Shown here: one piece after another, positions 1-8,143 of the stretch
How the letters are laid out: every line of letters begins with the position of its first letter
Position numbering within the stretch: the stretch's first letter is position 1
Assembly: GCA_022799175.1 (NCBI GenBank)
Contig: JAAWNY010000008.1
Span: 1 to 64,000, forward strand
DNA from: Lachnospiraceae bacterium
GTDB taxonomy: Bacteria; Bacillota; Clostridia; Lachnospirales; Lachnospiraceae
Reading direction: 5' to 3'
DNA length: 64,000 nt
The notes under the pieces: model-generated
Told to the model about the DNA's origin: nothing
Databases searched by the model: none
Seen by the model: the letters and a program-made list of their open reading frames with translations, nothing else
Position numbers and translations under genes: made by a program

Positions 1-226
1 CCATTCTGACACTGTGTGAAAATAATGTATGAATGAATCAACAACAATTCTTCTTATATTTTATCGTAAGTTGCAGCCACGGTCAATAAGTAAATTTCAC
101 CTGCTCCAAATTCCAAATTGTGAACTATTCTTTTCATTGTATTGACTGCCGCCAACTAATAATTGTTATTAATTTCTGTCAAAATATAGATTCCGCCAGG
201 ATTTCATCCGCTTAAAACCAATCGTC

Positions 227-277
227 AAAAATCCACCATATAGGACTGTCTGTAATTACCCTATACGGTGGATTTTG
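227..277 (-). terminator. Terminator after integrase
   Basis: An inverted repeat with arms of about 16 bp (AAATCCACC...GGTGGATTT extended by TATAGG/CCTATA, one mismatch) lies just beyond the integrase stop. On the minus strand the stem runs into a short T-containing tail. It fits a rho-independent terminator for the integrase transcript. Confidence 0.7.
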
Positions 278-294
278 GCATTACAATTTGGCTA

Positions 295-1565
295 TCAGAC
301 AACGTCTTCATCTGTGCCGCTTTTTGACGAACGCCCGTTCTCTTTTAACTTCTTCTCCAAATTGTCAAATTCCCTCTCTGCCAGTTCCTTTGTAACATCC
401 GTGTAGATATCAAGGGTTGTCGATACATCCTTGTGTCCAAGCACATCCTGGACAACCTTAATATTCACACCGGATTCCACCAGCCTTGTTGTGAATGTAT
501 GACGTAGCGAATGGCAGCTAAAGCTGGGCAGAAGTACCTCTGCATTTGGATTTTTATTCAGAAGTTCATCGTTACAGTCACGGATAATCCGTCGGATTGC
601 TTTATTCAGCGTCCCCTGATGCTGTACACCTCCAAACCGGTTGACAAAGATGAAATCCGTATATCCGTCAATTATGCTGGTACAGTGAATGCCGTGTTTC
701 TCCTGATAATGTTTTTCTTCAATAAATGCTTCTTTTACCTGCTTCAGCATGGGAATCTTCCTTTCCCCGGCCCTTGTCTTGGGCGTGTGGACATTAAAAT
801 AGCAGCCGTTTGTCGCATGGTTATAATAGACCAGCGTATGGTTTACATCAATGACCCTTTCCTCAAGGTCAATGTCACACCACCGCAGTCCCGTAATTTC
901 GCCAACACGCATCCCTGTTCCAAGCATAACCGTAAAAATCGGATGCCAGTGGTAATACTGTGAATCTTTGCGGCTAAGAAAATTCTGAAACAGATTTTCT
1001 TCCTGTATGGTAAGGGCTTTTTTATGGCTGCCCCCATATTATGCGACTGTTTTAATTCCTTGAGAACGTTATCTGAAATATTGTTCCGGATATATCCGTC
1101 TTCAACGGCAATCTGCAGAACCTGATGGAGAACCGTATGTACGCTGTCTGTTGTGTTAATTTTTAATCCTCTTTCATCCACCAGTTTATTATAAAATCTC
1201 TTTACATCAGACCTCTTCAGTGTCTGAATCTTCATCTGTCCCAGACTGGGTGCGACAAACATTTCATACATATATTTGTAGTTCTGAAACGTATTGTCTT
1301 TCAATCCACGCTTCATATTGCACCACAGTTTATAGATGTCATTAAGGGTTGTACTGGCGGCTTCCGCCCGAATCCCGTCATGCACATTGACCCTGATTTC
1401 TTCTTCCTTTTTCCGCAATTCTTCCAACGTAGTGGCACTAATGCTGTGCCGCTTCCCCTGGCTGTCTGTCCAACGATATAAATAATTTCCATCAGCCTTT
1501 TCATATTCACATTTCCGCAAAAGACGTCGTTTGCTGTCATATCTTTTATTATCTTTTTTTCTCAT
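295..1565 (-). pseudogene. int: Tyrosine recombinase/integrase (Tn916 type), one frameshift
   Basis: Site-specific recombinase expected to integrate and excise the element. The N-terminal frame (843-1565) holds the arm-binding and core-binding regions. The C-terminal frame (295-927 and upstream to about 1024) holds the catalytic domain: Arg in GMRVGE, the HSLRH box, GHKDVSTT, and the nucleophile Tyr in LDIYTD. The frame changes at six A residues (1019-1024 on the plus strand). Adding one A gives a continuous protein of 423 residues, the usual size for Tn916-like integrases. The junction reads A-AAA-AAG in the incoming frame and the needed shift is -1, so programmed frameshifting is possible. 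An indel is the simpler reading. Confidence 0.85.
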
Positions 1566-1653
1566 GTTTCCTCCGTTTATGCATTGTCAGTCCCAATAAG
1601 CCCATTCTAGCGAAAGCAATACTTTGAAATTCTTTACTCTTGCTTTACTATGA

Positions 1654-1680
1654 GAGCCGCAAGCAGATCGCATGCGGCTC
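1654..1680. terminator. Hairpin between xis and int
   Basis: Perfect 8-bp arms GAGCCGCA/TGCGGCTC with an 11-nt loop in the xis-int spacer. On the plus strand it is followed by AATTTT, on the minus strand by a weaker T stretch. It could be a terminator or an attenuator that limits integrase expression from the xis transcript. Confidence 0.45.
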
Positions 1681-1693
1681 AATTTTACTGCTC

Positions 1694-1945
1694 TTAAATT
1701 GAATATGCCGCGTTTAGGTATGCCTCAAGTTTCATACGTTTTAATAAGCGTTTGCTCCCATTCCAAAGGATAAAATCACAGCCTTCTCTATTACTGATTT
1801 CGCGGAGCTTATTAATTCCTATGCCTGTATACAGCGCTGCTTCTTCCAAGGTCAGTAAACATTTCTTGCTTAAGTCTACGTCTTGTTTTTCCTTCGCTTT
1901 TCCACTTGTTTTTTCCTGAAACATCATCATTACCGGCTCTTCCAT
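1694..1945 (-). CDS. xis: Excisionase (Xis, Tn916 family)
   Basis: Small DNA-bending protein that directs the integrase towards excision. The 83 residues carry the winged-helix excisionase signature: LTLEEAALYTGIG, then KLREIS, then a wing with FILWNGSKRLLKR. Position directly upstream of int in the same direction is the normal arrangement. The start is supported by AGGAAGGAG about 10 nt upstream. The first 25 residues are charged and poorly conserved in the family, so an internal start is possible. Confidence 0.85.
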   Translation of the reverse strand: MEEPVMMMFQEKTSGKAKEKQDVDLSKKCLLTLEEAALYTGIGINKLREISNREGCDFILWNGSKRLLKRMKLEAYLNAAYSI

Positions 1946-2068
1946 AAATCTTTATCTCCTTCCTAAATAATAAATTCGAATACTTCTAAATCAGAAGAAT
2001 CTCTCTTCTTTTGATATTCACGAATATAATATGTAATCCATCAAAACCAAAACTTAATTGCTGCAGCT

Positions 2069-3814
2069 TTACGATTCAGCATGGCTGGTTAACCGGAGCT
2101 TGGTAAAAGCCTGTACATTATCAGAGCCGATGCGAGCACGTACTTTTTCAACTTTGTCATTGAAATTCTCCCGGAATTGCCGGGAAAATGCACTGATGTC
2201 CAATGGCGGGATTAATAATGAGCAACAAAAATCTTCAAATAGAGAATGCAACTGCGAAGAAGACACCTTATCGTTAACATTTCCGGTAAAATCACAATAC
2301 CGTTCTGCAAAGGCCTTGATTATTTCAGGATAGTTAAATTCTTCTCTGGAATCGAAGCTATACTCTACTTGGACAAACTGGTAGCTGTTTTTGACCAGTT
2401 CTTTATAATATCCAATGGCCTTACGGCAAATGCCTGATGCTTCAAGCAGAAGTTTTTCTTCTAATTGAAAATCCTGCTTTTCTTTCGGAATTGGACAATT
2501 AAAGGGAATGATAATATGGCGTTCGTTGAACGCATAATCAGGACTTTCGGTATTAATCATACTATTACAGCCAAAAAGTAACCGTGCCGTTGCGGCAAAT
2601 GCAATAGGCTGTTTATACTTCACGTCTGCATAAACTGTATCCCCTCCAGTCAGCATCTTGATTTTAGCAATGGTTTGCTCCGACAGTGCTTTGTTAGGCA
2701 AATCCATACAGACATTCAAATGTTTTTTATGCAGGTTTGATACATCAAATTTCCCGGACAAATCACTGGCACTTAAGTGTGATACGGCTTCTTCCCCTAT
2801 AATTTGGGTAAGTACCCTGGCAAGAAGACTCTTGCCAGTATCCTTTTTACCAATAAAAGAGAAAAAGACTTTGCCGTTAGTATCGGCAGACAACAGATAT
2901 CCTATGGTCTGCCACAATAATTTTATGAGACCGGAATCTCCACCGGCTATGGAGTAAATAAACTGGTCAAAGACCGGACACTGGGCATCCGGGCAATAAT
3001 CACAGTGCAGCACATTGAGGACGAAATAATCTCCGTCATTGGGAATGAGTTCACCGGTGTGAATATTTAAGAACCCATTTTGGAAAGGCCAAAAATTTAA
3101 TGGGAGGGTCTGGTCTCCTTTTACGACAAGTTTGCTCTCACGAATTAAATAGTCTCTCGTCTCCTGGTATAAATAAACATTGTTCTGTGCCTTTATATCC
3201 TCCCCAAAATGTTCATTGATCAAATAATCTAGGGTTCTGTCCGTATAGCATTCATAAACGCCACTTTGTGTGTTAAATATATAGACATCATCATTATATA
3301 TACGGATCTTGTAATTCGTCATTAAGAAAGAAAGCACCTTAACGGAAGTAAGTGTTTCCTTCTGCCTTTTGCCATTTGACTCTGACTTAATGAACCGCTT
3401 CCTATCTTCGGGAGCCACTGAGTGGATTTGCGGCGGCGATAATGGTTCTGACGGCAGAGTTTTGAGTGCAGGTGCGCTTGGTTGAAATGGTATGTTCTTT
3501 TCAGGTTCATTTGGTGTTTGTTCATCTGCTGTATACACTCCCTTGGGAAAGTTGGCCGCAGACGAATCCGTAGGTTCTTCTGTCGGAATATCGAAAATAA
3601 CTGCAGGTTGTAACGGATTTTCTCGTAAATTACTAACGTCAATCCCACATTCCAGTGCTTCCTGGTAGGATAAGGTCATGGGGCCATCTCCAAAGTACTG
3701 CCCTTGAGAGACGTATGCATAGCCTTTTTGACCGTTGGACAGGTTAATTTCGGCTTGGTAATAGATGGCGTCCCTTGGAGCGTCATCATCATAAAAAGTA
3801 ACTGCTTCTTGCAT
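2069..3814 (-). CDS. P4/D5-type superfamily 3 helicase (phage/plasmid primase family)
   Basis: Replicative helicase of the phage P4 alpha / poxvirus D5 family, expected to unwind DNA for autonomous replication of the excised element. The 581-residue protein has a low-complexity Pro/Glu-rich N-terminus, a D5_N-like region before the ATPase, and a SF3 core with Walker A GKKDTGKS, an acidic B-type segment (NVCMDLPNK), and the sensor-type stretch LLFGCNS followed by the arginine-containing FNERH. No Toprim or other primase motif is visible in the N-terminus, so primase activity is doubtful. A strong GGAAGGAGAG ribosome-binding site precedes the ATG. Confidence 0.82.
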   Translation of the reverse strand: MQEAVTFYDDDAPRDAIYYQAEINLSNGQKGYAYVSQGQYFGDGPMTLSYQEALECGIDVSNLRENPLQPAVIFDIPTEEPTDSSAANFPKGVYTADEQTPNEPEKNIPFQPSAPALKTLPSEPLSPPQIHSVAPEDRKRFIKSESNGKRQKETLTSVKVLSFLMTNYKIRIYNDDVYIFNTQSGVYECYTDRTLDYLINEHFGEDIKAQNNVYLYQETRDYLIRESKLVVKGDQTLPLNFWPFQNGFLNIHTGELIPNDGDYFVLNVLHCDYCPDAQCPVFDQFIYSIAGGDSGLIKLLWQTIGYLLSADTNGKVFFSFIGKKDTGKSLLARVLTQIIGEEAVSHLSASDLSGKFDVSNLHKKHLNVCMDLPNKALSEQTIAKIKMLTGGDTVYADVKYKQPIAFAATARLLFGCNSMINTESPDYAFNERHIIIPFNCPIPKEKQDFQLEEKLLLEASGICRKAIGYYKELVKNSYQFVQVEYSFDSREEFNYPEIIKAFAERYCDFTGNVNDKVSSSQLHSLFEDFCCSLLIPPLDISAFSRQFRENFNDKVEKVRARIGSDNVQAFTKLRLTSHAES

Positions 3815-3939
3815 TTTTTCTCTCCTTCCAAATCATGTCTTTTTTTCCATATCACCGCTGTTTCATATTGAAAATCCACAAAAGATTTCTTCACATAATT
3901 GGGCGTTCCAACATTGACAGCCAATCCTCCATTCTACTC

Positions 3940-4032
3940 TTACGTTGGTGGTATAATTAGTGGTGTAAGTTGAACAGTCTGATAATTTGTCTGTTCCTTG
4001 TTCCCTTTGTTTGAGTTTTCATAAACATCCAT
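3940..4032 (-). CDS. Small protein or leader peptide, 30 aa
   Basis: ATG with an excellent ribosome-binding site (AAAAGGAGGATT, 6-7 nt spacing) opens a 30-codon frame beginning MDVYENSNKG and ending LIIPPT. It lies upstream of the helicase in the same direction. The product is hydrophilic with no recognised domain. Evidence is the ribosome-binding site and position only; it may be a leader peptide. Confidence 0.4.
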   Translation of the reverse strand: MDVYENSNKGNKEQTNYQTVQLTPLIIPPT

Positions 4033-4128
4033 AATTTAATCCTCCTTTTAAAAATCCGAAACAGATACATTTATATCCGTCAAGAATATTATAATTCTTT
4101 TTTTCTATATTAATAGCATTCATAGAAC

Positions 4129-4157
4129 TTGAATTTTTTGTATTTATATAGTATAAT
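4129..4157 (+). promoter_or_regulatory. Sigma-A type promoter for the 4224 gene
   Basis: TTGAAT and TATAAT separated by exactly 17 bp, 66 bp upstream of the ATG. The box match and spacing are close to consensus, and the surrounding AT richness adds an UP-like context. Confidence 0.65.
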
Positions 4158-4223
4158 TCAGCTATATTATAGACTATATTTTCAAAATTCTATATATAAA
4201 AAGTTAAAAATAGGTGATTTTCA

Positions 4224-5900
4224 ATGTATGAAATAATCGATATGAAATTTTTAAAGACTAGACTTACAGAATCAAAAAATGTTCTAACATATACCCTGCA
4301 TTTACCCTATGACACTAAATTTTTACATCAAAAGATTAAAGATCCAACATCCGAGGAAGGATTCCATGATATGATTCGGTATATGCATACGGCTTGTTCC
4401 GTTCTTTTCGAATCTACTCTTCCTGCTTATACCTCAACTCTGCAGACAGAAAATCTGTTTAAAGGTTTAAGTGGTGGTTTTCAATTTTTTGGTAGACAAA
4501 CATATGATAGATCCGACAATGTGATCAGATCCGCCCCTCTAAGCTGTTTAGATGACTCCAGGTATAGCCGTGTTTGGGAATCCATATTAACCCATCATTG
4601 CCTTTTGGCGACCTATGACAAATTAAATGACATTATTTTTCAAAATTTTGATATAAACATGTATACACTTGTGAAAACATTTTATTACTGGGGTTTTGAT
4701 TATGCAATGGATCATCAAACTTTTAATGTTACCGCATCGAACAACAAATTTGAAATAACATGGGGTAATAAAAATCCAAAGGCCTGTAGCAATGATAAAG
4801 CATCTAGTTATTCCTATAATTCATACCCAGCTTCCTTTTTGAGCCTAAAAAAAATGCTTCTCGATGCAAAACAATATCAATCTATCGGTGATAAAATATC
4901 GTTTACCAGTAAAAAAAAGGTAACTATTCCCGTCAATATGATCCCTCTTCTTCAACAATTACGAGGACGTACAGATTCTCTTAAACATATTTTTAAACTG
5001 TACAATAATTCAAATATCAAAATGGCTGATTGCAATAATTTTATATCCCATGTAAAATTTATGTATGACGAGACAATAAAATTGCCTAATGATGTATTTG
5101 AAACATGTATGACAGAAATAGATACTCTATTTTATAGACATAAATTAGAACAAACATTTAATTTTGATCTTGCATGGTGCCTATCTAAAAATATCACATC
5201 ATTTAATAATCGATTTCATCAAAACCTTGAAGATGACATAGCATTTATTGATATAATTACTAGTGCTCTCAATCTTCCAAATACTGTAAGCAGAGCTTTA
5301 CTGATCCAAATGGCCTTTGACTGCTGTAGTGGTGATAGGGAAACGGAATCAGACTTTTTTACCACACGGTTAAATAAACCTGACGAAATATTATCCTATA
5401 ATAAAAAAGCAGCTAGGAATACCGATTCTCACAATACATTTGATATATGGAAAAAGCGATATAATAATTTTATAAATTATATGACGAAAATCATTTTTCC
5501 TATTTATGAAAGTTATTTTTTTGTAATGATATATGATATGCTTTCATCCCCTGAAAAATCATATGCGGAAAATGTTTATAATTTGTATCATGTATTAAGA
5601 AAACAGATAAAATTTAATGCCCACAAAATCACGCCGGAATATTATCGTGATGAAATTATAAATCTCTATAATCAAAAGCCTAGCCCACAAATAAAACTAA
5701 CCCCCGATGATTTTATTATAGCTGACTATTCAGATACAAAGTTTCCATTATCAACATTTTCAAAGATCGTTTTAAGTATATACAACCATATAGGTGAGCC
5801 AGTTTCTTCTTTAATTAGCTTGGATTATTTTTATAAAATATTCGGACGTGCTAAAGAATGCTTTCTTACTTCTTACATTAAAGAATTAATCCAACTATAA
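4224..5900 (+). CDS. Protein of unknown function, 558 aa, AT-rich solitary gene
   Basis: Not recognised. The 558-residue soluble protein has no signal peptide, clear membrane segment, P-loop, or nuclease or protease motif that I can identify. It is rich in Asn, Lys, Tyr and Phe, as expected from its strong AT bias, and appears mainly alpha-helical, with aromatic-rich stretches such as FYYWGFDYAMD. It is the only plus-strand gene in a minus-strand block and has its own promoter (4129-4157) and terminator (5921-5993), which is typical of cargo. The ribosome-binding site is weak (AGGTGAT). Function is unknown; an antiphage or abortive-infection role is only a guess from context. Confidence 0.75.
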   Translation: MYEIIDMKFLKTRLTESKNVLTYTLHLPYDTKFLHQKIKDPTSEEGFHDMIRYMHTACSVLFESTLPAYTSTLQTENLFKGLSGGFQFFGRQTYDRSDNVIRSAPLSCLDDSRYSRVWESILTHHCLLATYDKLNDIIFQNFDINMYTLVKTFYYWGFDYAMDHQTFNVTASNNKFEITWGNKNPKACSNDKASSYSYNSYPASFLSLKKMLLDAKQYQSIGDKISFTSKKKVTIPVNMIPLLQQLRGRTDSLKHIFKLYNNSNIKMADCNNFISHVKFMYDETIKLPNDVFETCMTEIDTLFYRHKLEQTFNFDLAWCLSKNITSFNNRFHQNLEDDIAFIDIITSALNLPNTVSRALLIQMAFDCCSGDRETESDFFTTRLNKPDEILSYNKKAARNTDSHNTFDIWKKRYNNFINYMTKIIFPIYESYFFVMIYDMLSSPEKSYAENVYNLYHVLRKQIKFNAHKITPEYYRDEIINLYNQKPSPQIKLTPDDFIIADYSDTKFPLSTFSKIVLSIYNHIGEPVSSLISLDYFYKIFGRAKECFLTSYIKELIQL

Positions 5901-5920
5901 ACTTTAGTATCTCATTGTTT

Positions 5921-5993
5921 AAACCCACATATGTTACAACAACAATCACTATTTTTCGCTTTTTATCTATTCTATTGTAAAATATGTGGGTTT
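5921..5993 (+). terminator. Long inverted repeat after the 558-aa gene
   Basis: Perfect 12-bp arms AAACCCACATAT (5921-5932) and ATATGTGGGTTT (5982-5993) with additional TTACAA/TTGTAA pairing inside. It starts 20 bp after the stop codon and ends in TTTTCC. It probably terminates plus-strand transcription, but the long loop is unusual for a simple terminator. Confidence 0.5.
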
Positions 5994-6006
5994 TCCATCC
6001 TCATAT

Positions 6007-6158
6007 CTACCAGCATATATGCCGTTCATCAATCGTTTTCTTGCACTTTTTACATACAACAATTCTCTTCGTTTTTCGCTTTATCACTTCTGCCTTACTC
6101 ATTGGATCTATGCAATATGAACAATACCCCAATGTTTCTCTGACGCAGTTGTAAAACC
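6007..6158 (-). pseudogene. Decayed zinc-ribbon protein, paralogue of 14074-14238
   Basis: Read on the minus strand, this stretch encodes HWGYCSYC..., then VIKRKTKRIVVCKKCKKTID and ERHICW followed by TAG. It aligns over its length with the intact zinc-ribbon protein at 14074-14238, with both CxxC pairs conserved. One base is missing after CATTGGGG, which breaks the frame, and no start codon is present in the upstream part. It is a remnant of a second copy, in inverted orientation to the intact one. Confidence 0.65.
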
Positions 6159-6167
6159 GAATACTTT

Positions 6168-6452
6168 CAGTTCATCACCTTCTCTACAAAAATCGAACGA
6201 GGGAAAGATATATGTTATGAATATCAATGGAGAAATTACGATAAGTATAAAATTGATATTGGAGAAGTAATAGCACTTATGTTAAATTACGAATCGGATG
6301 TATTAAAAATAAGAAATTTTATTAGCGTAAATAGCATAATACATGATGATAACGAAAGGCTGCCTTTAATAAAGAAGAAATTTGAACCATGTGAATTTAT
6401 TGATCGTCAATATAAAGAGTTTATGTATGGGATGAATGGACTTGTCATATAG
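6168..6452 (+). pseudogene. C-terminal remnant of an unknown protein
   Basis: An open frame of about 94 codons without a start, ending at TAG 6450-6452. It reads with coding-like composition (for example RGKDICYEYQWRNYDKYKID and later FEPCEFIDRQYKEFMYGMNG). The first in-frame ATG would leave only about 58 residues and lacks a ribosome-binding site. I read it as the 3' end of a truncated gene. The family is not recognised. Confidence 0.35.
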
Positions 6453-6522
6453 AACAGTGAAATGCTATATTGTATTATACCGTTTCCTTTATTTTCGATT
6501 TAATATATTGAATAAATATTAA

Positions 6523-6638
6523 TGTTCCAGTTCCATGTTCCGAGCCAATAAAAGCTGTTTTCAGTTGATGTTCCAAGGAACATCGAGGAACATTAGCCGA
6601 AAATAAGGTTTTATAGGGAAGAACATGGAACTGGAACA
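6523..6638. repeat. Nested inverted repeats with GTTCC/GGAAC motifs
   Basis: An outer pair of perfect 18-bp arms (TGTTCCAGTTCCATGTTC at 6523-6540 and its complement at 6621-6638) encloses an inner palindrome GATGTTCC-AA-GGAACATC (6567-6584) followed by another GGAACATT. The GTTCC/GGAAC core therefore occurs seven times in 116 bp. It sits just beyond the end of the maturase reading frame. It could be a terminator, a protein-binding array, an origin or a small non-autonomous element. No target-site duplication was seen at the outer arms. Confidence 0.7.
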
Positions 6639-6644
6639 AACTTA

Positions 6645-7639
6645 TTAATTCATAATTCTATTGATACGGCTAAGAGATTCTTCCAGAGATTCCCATTTTC
6701 CATTTTCAGGATGATATATGCAGTACCAAGGTTTTTTCATTCACTTTTCCTGTCATTGTATTCGGTCTGCAGTCAAAACAGACAAATCTAAATTCGCAAT
6801 CTTTACACCCTTCTACGTGATCTTTGTTGAAAGAACATATCCTGGAATTAATGATATCAAGGACAGGCTTATTTTTTAAGTTTCCATGACATAGGCGTCG
6901 TTCCATTACACAAGGATACACATTCATATTTGATGCAACATATAGTTTTGACAAAAAACAATTATTCCCACTTACAGAATTTTTTACATATCTTTTTTCT
7001 AAAATAGGCTTGAAATTTTCAAGAGTAATCAATTTTTGTAAAATCAATTTATAATTTAATAATTTACCATTTGCTCGTCCTGATAACCGTACAATATCAC
7101 CGTTTTTTATTTCAAATAGCTCTGTATTTTTATCACCAATAGTTATTCCATTCATTTGTACATTAGCTATTCGAAATTTTATGTTATATTTTTTTAGCAA
7201 TCCTGTGCCATGGATAGTTTGTTTATGGCTTTCTGTTACCTGAGTGACCTTATCATGCATTTCTGATAAACACGAATATACCGATATAGCAATCTTAATA
7301 TGATGCTGTTTTAAAATTGCAGCAATATTTTCTGTGATTAAACTGGCATTAGTGAATAAAGTAACAGATTTTATTTTATCAGCAGCATACCTTAACATAT
7401 CGGTTATATCAGATGCAATCAAGGGTTCTCCACCGATAAGCTGTATATTTTTTATTCCATATCTGTCTAACTCATCAATTACATACTTAAAGTCCTTTAA
7501 TGATAACTCTTCCTTGTTTGATATACATGATTCGTCATAGCAATGTATACACTTCATGTTACATCGAGTTGTTACTTCTATCCAGGCAAAATCGATTTTT
7601 GTAGTATCTTTTAATGAATATATAGAACCACTATGTGTT
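6645..7639 (-). pseudogene. Radical SAM/SPASM peptide maturase, main part, two A-tract frameshifts
   Basis: Radical S-adenosylmethionine enzyme of the SPASM class, expected to install carbon-linked crosslinks such as thioethers in the adjacent Cys-rich precursor. The CxxxCxxC cluster motif is CNMKCIHC at about 7545-7570, which lies upstream of the first in-frame ATG (7557). It is followed by QLIGGEPLI. The SPASM domain has YPC, then GCKDCEFRFVCFDC. The continuous frame stops at 6706, but beyond six A residues (about 6731-6736) the +1 frame reads KPWYCIYHPENGKW, the usual SPASM ending with its last Cys, and stops at 6645-6647. With one A removed here and one at the upstream junction, the whole gene gives 427 residues. 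Either it is inactivated or expression needs slippage. Confidence 0.8.
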
Positions 7640-7930
7640 GAATCTCTTTTTTTGGATTATTTGTTCATTTAATAGGCGGTTAAAAATATTCAGTTCATCG
7701 CTGTTTGGAGTATAGTCTTTATTTTCTATTGCTTTTTTTGCAATGTTTATGTAGTCTTTTGAGCAATGTAGTAACCTTTTTCTATTTAAGTCGTAAAAAC
7801 AAGCATTTTCTTTTCCGATTACATAGTATACATCTTTGCAAAATGAATACATTTTAATAGTCTCCATATTATATAGCATTTTAGTCAAAATAAAGCTTGG
7901 AGGTATACCATACCTCCAAACTTTATTCAT
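7631..7930 (-). CDS. RRE-like N-terminal part of the maturase (99 aa open frame)
   Basis: The 99-residue frame resembles a PqqD-like RiPP recognition element: ENACFYDLNRKRLLHCS, a helix, then ELNIFNRLLNEQII, matching the strand-strand-helix pattern that binds leader peptides. Its ATG overlaps the precursor stop codon (ATGA), implying translational coupling. At a run of seven A residues near its end, the +1 frame continues without a stop into the radical SAM domain. It is therefore most likely the N-terminus of one maturase split by an extra A; a separately translated recognition protein is the alternative. Confidence 0.65.
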   Translation of the reverse strand: MNKVWRYGIPPSFILTKMLYNMETIKMYSFCKDVYYVIGKENACFYDLNRKRLLHCSKDYINIAKKAIENKDYTPNSDELNIFNRLLNEQIIQKKRFNT

Positions 7931-8097
7931 GGTAAATTTTCCTCGTCAGCAGGATTGCACAGGCCTCCATCTGGCCTGCAATCGAATCCAAAATCTGGCC
8001 AGCATGGAAGATATTCAGGATTACAAGTTCCGTAAGTTGGACCACAATCGTCGGTAATTTCTTTTGCTATATTAAGAATTTCTGTTAAGAAGGACAT
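7927..8097 (-). CDS. Cys-rich RiPP precursor peptide, 56 aa
   Basis: A 56-codon gene not usually caught by size cut-offs. A strong AAGGAGGAATCAT ribosome-binding site precedes the ATG. The N-terminus (MSFLTEILNIAKEITDD) looks like a short amphipathic leader. The rest carries five Cys at residues 18, 25, 32, 40 and 47, spaced 7-7-8-7, each followed by x-Pro: CGPT, CNPE, CWPD, CRPD, CNPA. Such a periodic Cys core next to an RRE-plus-radical SAM/SPASM maturase is the hallmark of thioether-type (ranthipeptide/sactipeptide-like) precursors. The stop overlaps the maturase start by 4 bp. The mature structure, cleavage site and activity are not known. Confidence 0.8.
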   Translation of the reverse strand: MSFLTEILNIAKEITDDCGPTYGTCNPEYLPCWPDFGFDCRPDGGLCNPADEENLP

Positions 8098-8143
8098 ATG
8101 ATTCCTCCTTGTATAAATATTTATAGCTAAGGCAAATTTACCA

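Noticed and set aside
3676-3924. 82-aa minus-strand frame upstream of the helicase
   Set aside because: It overlaps the helicase start by 139 bp in another frame and needs a TTG start with the GGAGG directly adjacent, so spacing is wrong.
5931-6143. 70-aa plus-strand frame after the 558-aa gene
   Set aside because: No ribosome-binding site, starts inside the terminator stem, and is antisense to the decayed zinc-ribbon gene, which explains its openness.
6523-6638. Miniature transposable element defined by the 18-bp arms
   Set aside because: Size and arms would fit, but the flanking bases (ATTAA and AACTT) give no target-site duplication, so only a repeat is annotated.
7836-8057. 73-aa plus-strand frame across the precursor gene
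   Set aside because: Antisense to the precursor and maturase start, no ribosome-binding site.
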